The position numbers and the translations under genes are program-made. Of a DNA stretch of 11,468 nucleotides, positions 8,998 to 11,468 are shown piece after piece (the stretch's first letter is position 1; each line of letters begins with the position of its first letter). This DNA is from Tepidimonas sp. (GTDB taxonomy: Bacteria > Pseudomonadota > Gammaproteobacteria > Burkholderiales > Burkholderiaceae_C), in contig JANWZF010000078.1 in assembly GCA_025054905.1 (NCBI GenBank), forward strand, positions 1 to 11,468, written 5' to 3'. The notes below the pieces were generated by a model that saw only the letters and a list, made by a program, of their open reading frames with translations, had not been told where the DNA came from and did not search any database.

Positions 8998-9546
8998 CTA
9001 TCGCCCCGATCGCGCTTCTTTCCCGGACGGGGGCATCGCTTCGGGACGCTCGACTCGACCCTGATCGCCCGCCGCGGCGGATGGGGCCTGTGCCCACCAG
9101 CGCAGCAAGGGCAAGGTGCCGGGCAACACCGGTGCCACCGTCACCGGCACGCTCTGCCAGGCAAACGCCTGCCCTTCGCGCATTTGCAGCGTCCCGCTCC
9201 ACTCGGTCACCCGGCACACGTGCAGCCGCACCAGGGCGTGCGGGTAATCGACGGTGAGCATCCGCCAGGGTTGGGCTGCAGCGATGGTGACGCCGATTTC
9301 TTCCTGCAGCTCCCGGCGCAACGCCTGCTCGACGGATTCACCCGCTTCGATCTTGCCGCCGGGGAATTCCCAATGGCCAGCGTAGGCCTTGCCGGGCGGG
9401 CGTGTGGTCAGCAAGAGACGGCCCTGGCGATCGACCAGCACCCCCACGGCCACGTCGATGACGGCGCGTGCCCCGGCGGGCCGCGGCTGCCCCGGGTCCA
9501 CGACCAGCACGTCGGCCGCGTCGGCAGCCCGCGGCGCTGCGCTCAC
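8998..9546 (-). CDS. mutT: MutT-type Nudix hydrolase (8-oxo-dGTP diphosphatase-like)
   Basis: A 182-residue protein with a complete Nudix box matching GX5EX7REUXEEXGU: G64, E70, R78, E79, E82, E83, G85, within FPGGKIEAGE and RRELQEEIGV. The lead GKAYAGHWEFPGG is typical of MutT, which removes 8-oxo-dGTP from the nucleotide pool. About 30 residues precede the fold, and a polar tail of about 30 residues follows the last recognisable strand. The GTG start at 9546 overlaps the preceding stop as GTGA, with GGAGG (complement of 9551-9555) just upstream. This marks translational coupling to the DUF815 gene and argues against a longer N-terminus reading back into that gene. Substrate is inferred from the family; other Nudix activities cannot be excluded. 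Confidence 0.9.
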   Translation of the reverse strand: MSAAPRAADAADVLVVDPGQPRPAGARAVIDVAVGVLVDRQGRLLLTTRPPGKAYAGHWEFPGGKIEAGESVEQALRRELQEEIGVTIAAAQPWRMLTVDYPHALVRLHVCRVTEWSGTLQMREGQAFAWQSVPVTVAPVLPGTLPLLRWWAQAPSAAAGDQGRVERPEAMPPSGKEARSGR

Positions 9547-10421
9547 GCTCCCTCCCCATCGCGGCGGCCCGCCCAGTCTCGTGCGAACTGATAGGCCACG
9601 CGCCCGCTGCGCGCGCCGCGCTCCAGCGCCCACACCAGCGCCGCGCGCCGCGCCTCCTCCCACTGCGCCTCGGGCACGCCATAAGCGGCGAGCCACTGGC
9701 GCACCACAGCCAGATATTCCTCCTGGCTGAAGGGGTAGAAGCTCACCCACAGACCGAAGCGCTCCGACAGCGAGACCTTCTCCTCCACCGCCTCGCCGGG
9801 ATGCACTTCGCCGTCGTCGCCGACGGTGGTCTGGAGGTTGTCGCGCAGGTACTCCGGCAGCAGATGGCGCCGGTTGCTGGTGGCGCAGATCAGCACGTTG
9901 GGGCTGGCCGCTGCCACCGAGCCATCCAGGATCGACTTCAGCGCCTTGTAGCCGGATTCGCCTTCGTCGAAGCTGAGGTCATCGCAAAAGATCAAAAAAC
10001 GCTCGGGCCGCGGGGCCACCAGCTCGACGATGTCGGGCAGATCGATCAGGTCGGCCTTGTCCACCTCGATCAGCCGCAGGCCCTCGGACGCGTAGGCGTT
10101 CAGGCAGGCCTTGATCAGCGAACTCTTGCCGGTGCCACGTGCGCCGGTCAGCAAAAAGTTGTTGGCCGGCCACCCGCGCACGAACCGTTCGACGTTGCGC
10201 CGCACACGTGCCTTTTGCTCATCGATGGCTTGCAGGTCGTCGAGCCGGATCGCCGCCACATGCCGCACCGGTTCCAGCACGCCGTGCGCACCGCGCTTGC
10301 GGTAGCGAAACGCCACCGAAGCGCTCCAGTCCGGCGCGGACAGCGGCTGCGGCAGGATCGCTTCGATGCGGTCGATCAGCGCCTCGGCGCGCGCCAGCAG
10401 CCGTTCGAATCGTTCGTTCAT
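9543..10421 (-). CDS. DUF815-family AAA+ ATPase
   Basis: A 292-residue predicted cytoplasmic P-loop ATPase. Walker A is GARGTGKSS (93-101, K99), Walker B is FLIFCDDLSF (142-151, D147/D148), and VLICATSNRRHL (176-187) supplies a sensor-1-type Asn183. The region around EKVSLSERFGLWVSFYPF is characteristic of the family. About 80 residues precede the ATPase core. The substrate is not known for this conserved family. The ATG at 10421 is preceded by a G-rich GGGGGG stretch that can act as a ribosome-binding site. It starts 12 nt beyond the argJ stop and its own stop overlaps the mutT start by 4 bp, so the three are probably one operon. This order is familiar in Burkholderiales. Confidence 0.9.
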   Translation of the reverse strand: MNERFERLLARAEALIDRIEAILPQPLSAPDWSASVAFRYRKRGAHGVLEPVRHVAAIRLDDLQAIDEQKARVRRNVERFVRGWPANNFLLTGARGTGKSSLIKACLNAYASEGLRLIEVDKADLIDLPDIVELVAPRPERFLIFCDDLSFDEGESGYKALKSILDGSVAAASPNVLICATSNRRHLLPEYLRDNLQTTVGDDGEVHPGEAVEEKVSLSERFGLWVSFYPFSQEEYLAVVRQWLAAYGVPEAQWEEARRAALVWALERGARSGRVAYQFARDWAGRRDGEGA

Positions 10422-10433
10422 CGGCCCCCCGGA

Positions 10434-11468
10434 TCAGCTGCGGTAGTCGGCGTTGATGCTGACGTAATCGTGGCTGAGATCGCAGGTCCACACCGTCTCG
10501 GCCGCCACGCCGCGCCCCAGGTGAACGCGCACGGTGATTTCGCTTTGCTTCATGACGCGCTGGCCGTCTTCCTCGCGGTACGCCGGGTGGCGCCCGCCGC
10601 GCGTCACGACGTGCACATCGTCCAGGAACAGCTCGATGCCGCCCTGGTCGAGATCGTCCAAACCCGCGTAGCCGACGGCGGCCAAAATGCGGCCGAGGTT
10701 GGGGTCGCTGGCGTAAAACGCGGTCTTGACCAGCGGTGAGTGCGCGATCGCGTAGGCGACCTTCAGGCACTCCTCAGCGGTGCGGCCGCCTTCGACGCGC
10801 ACGGTGATGAATTTGGTGGCGCCTTCGCCGTCGCGCACGATGGCGTGGGCCAGCGTGCGGGCCACCTCGGTCAGCGCCGCCAGCAGCGCCTGCCCGGCCG
10901 GGCTGTCCAGCGACTCGATGCACGCCAGCGGCGCGCGGCCCGTGGCCATCACGATGAACGAATCGTTGGTGGAGGTATCGCCGTCGACTGTGATGCGGTT
11001 GAACGAACCGTCGGCCACCCGGCGGGCCAACTCGCCGATCAATCCCTCAGCCACCGGTGCGTCGGTGGCGACGAACCCGAGCATCGTGGCCATGTTGGGC
11101 CGGATCATGCCCGCGCCCTTGGCGATACCCGTCACCGTCACGGGCACCCCGTCGATCTCGACGCGGCGGCTGGCGGCCTTGGGCACGGTATCGGTGGTCA
11201 TGATCCCTTCGGCCGCGCGCAGCCAGTGCGCGCCGTCACGGGCTGCGTCAGCCAAGGCAGCCGGCAATCCCTCGACGATGCGCGGCACCGGCAGCGGCTC
11301 CATGATCACGCCGGTGGAAAACGGCAACACCTGCTGGGGCGACACCCCCAGGCGCTGCGCCAGCGCGATGCACACCGTGCGCGCGTCGATCAGGCCTTGC
11401 TCGCCGGTGCCGGCGTTGGCACAGCCGGTGTTGATCACCAGCGCCCGAATGCCGAGTCCGGCCGCCAG
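10434..11468 (-). CDS. argJ: Arginine biosynthesis bifunctional protein ArgJ, 5' end outside the window
   Basis: Ornithine acetyltransferase, possibly also N-acetylglutamate synthase, in the cyclic arginine pathway. The visible 344 codons lack only the first 60 or so residues of a usual ArgJ of about 405; the frame stays open to the window edge (LAAGLGIRALVINTGCANAG). The GTG at 11438 is an internal Val, not a start. The autoproteolysis site NMATMLGF is present, with the nucleophile Thr codon at 11085-11087 (complement), which splits the precursor into alpha and beta chains. Further family stretches are TVDGDTSTNDSF, DGEGATKF, VKTAFYASDPNLGR and the C-terminal HDYVSINADYRS. It appears intact and is the first visible gene of the argJ/DUF815/mutT cluster. 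Whether it is mono- or bifunctional cannot be told from the sequence. Confidence 0.96.
   Translation of the reverse strand: MAAGLGIRALVINTGCANAGTGEQGLIDARTVCIALAQRLGVSPQQVLPFSTGVIMEPLPVPRIVEGLPAALADAARDGAHWLRAAEGIMTTDTVPKAASRRVEIDGVPVTVTGIAKGAGMIRPNMATMLGFVATDAPVAEGLIGELARRVADGSFNRITVDGDTSTNDSFIVMATGRAPLACIESLDSPAGQALLAALTEVARTLAHAIVRDGEGATKFITVRVEGGRTAEECLKVAYAIAHSPLVKTAFYASDPNLGRILAAVGYAGLDDLDQGGIELFLDDVHVVTRGGRHPAYREEDGQRVMKQSEITVRVHLGRGVAAETVWTCDLSHDYVSINADYRS

Noticed and set aside
8998..9750. A longer Nudix protein starting near 9750.
   Set aside because: The extra residues are Gly/Arg/Ala-rich and overlap the DUF815 coding sequence by about 200 bp. The GTG at 9546 has a ribosome-binding site and a GTGA overlap.
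10434..11438. The GTG at 11438 as the argJ start.
   Set aside because: The frame continues upstream through conserved ArgJ sequence (IRALVINTG), so this is an internal valine and the gene is cut by the window edge.

Overview
The window looks like chromosomal DNA of a GC-rich betaproteobacterium, most likely Burkholderiales (Comamonadaceae or a near relative). This rests on the argJ / DUF815 ATPase / mutT gene order, a methionine synthase that lacks its homocysteine domain (a split arrangement common in this group), and the character of the long GspE-like protein. It is an inference from recalled families, not from a search.

Layout. Positions 20-2500 (+) encode an 826-residue GspE/PulE/PilB-type assembly ATPase. 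Its long N-terminal region carries four regularly spaced 30-residue repeats of the MshEN type. It converges, with a 19-bp gap, on metH at 2520-5228 (-), which encodes the folate, B12 and reactivation modules of cobalamin-dependent methionine synthase without the homocysteine module. Upstream of metH is about 550 bp with no convincing large gene: a candidate metH promoter, a possible 50-codon ORF, and AT-richer sequence. Next comes a decayed IS5-family element (about 5709-6553). It keeps imperfect terminal inverted repeats, a TTAG direct repeat on both sides, and a frameshifted, internally deleted transposase with damaged catalytic positions.

Twenty base pairs beyond the element ends the gene (6574-8202, -) for a 542-residue protein that joins an AAA ATPase, a winged-helix-like region and a C-terminal PD-(D/E)XK nuclease-like domain. 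This is the least understood full-length gene here. Its -10-like box lies so close to the start codon that a leaderless mRNA is possible. Then follow, all on the minus strand, a two-CBS-domain protein (8323-8907), a MutT-type Nudix hydrolase (8998-9546), a DUF815 AAA+ ATPase (9543-10421) and argJ (10434 to the window edge, 5' end outside).

How the genes relate. argJ, the DUF815 gene and mutT form a tight co-directional cluster (11-nt gap, then a 4-bp GTGA overlap), so they are probably co-transcribed. MetH and ArgJ are housekeeping enzymes of methionine and arginine synthesis. The 5.35-8.3 kb segment (IS remnant plus AAA/PD-(D/E)XK gene) looks like accessory DNA between core genes. I found no tRNA, rRNA, CRISPR array or recognisable riboswitch.
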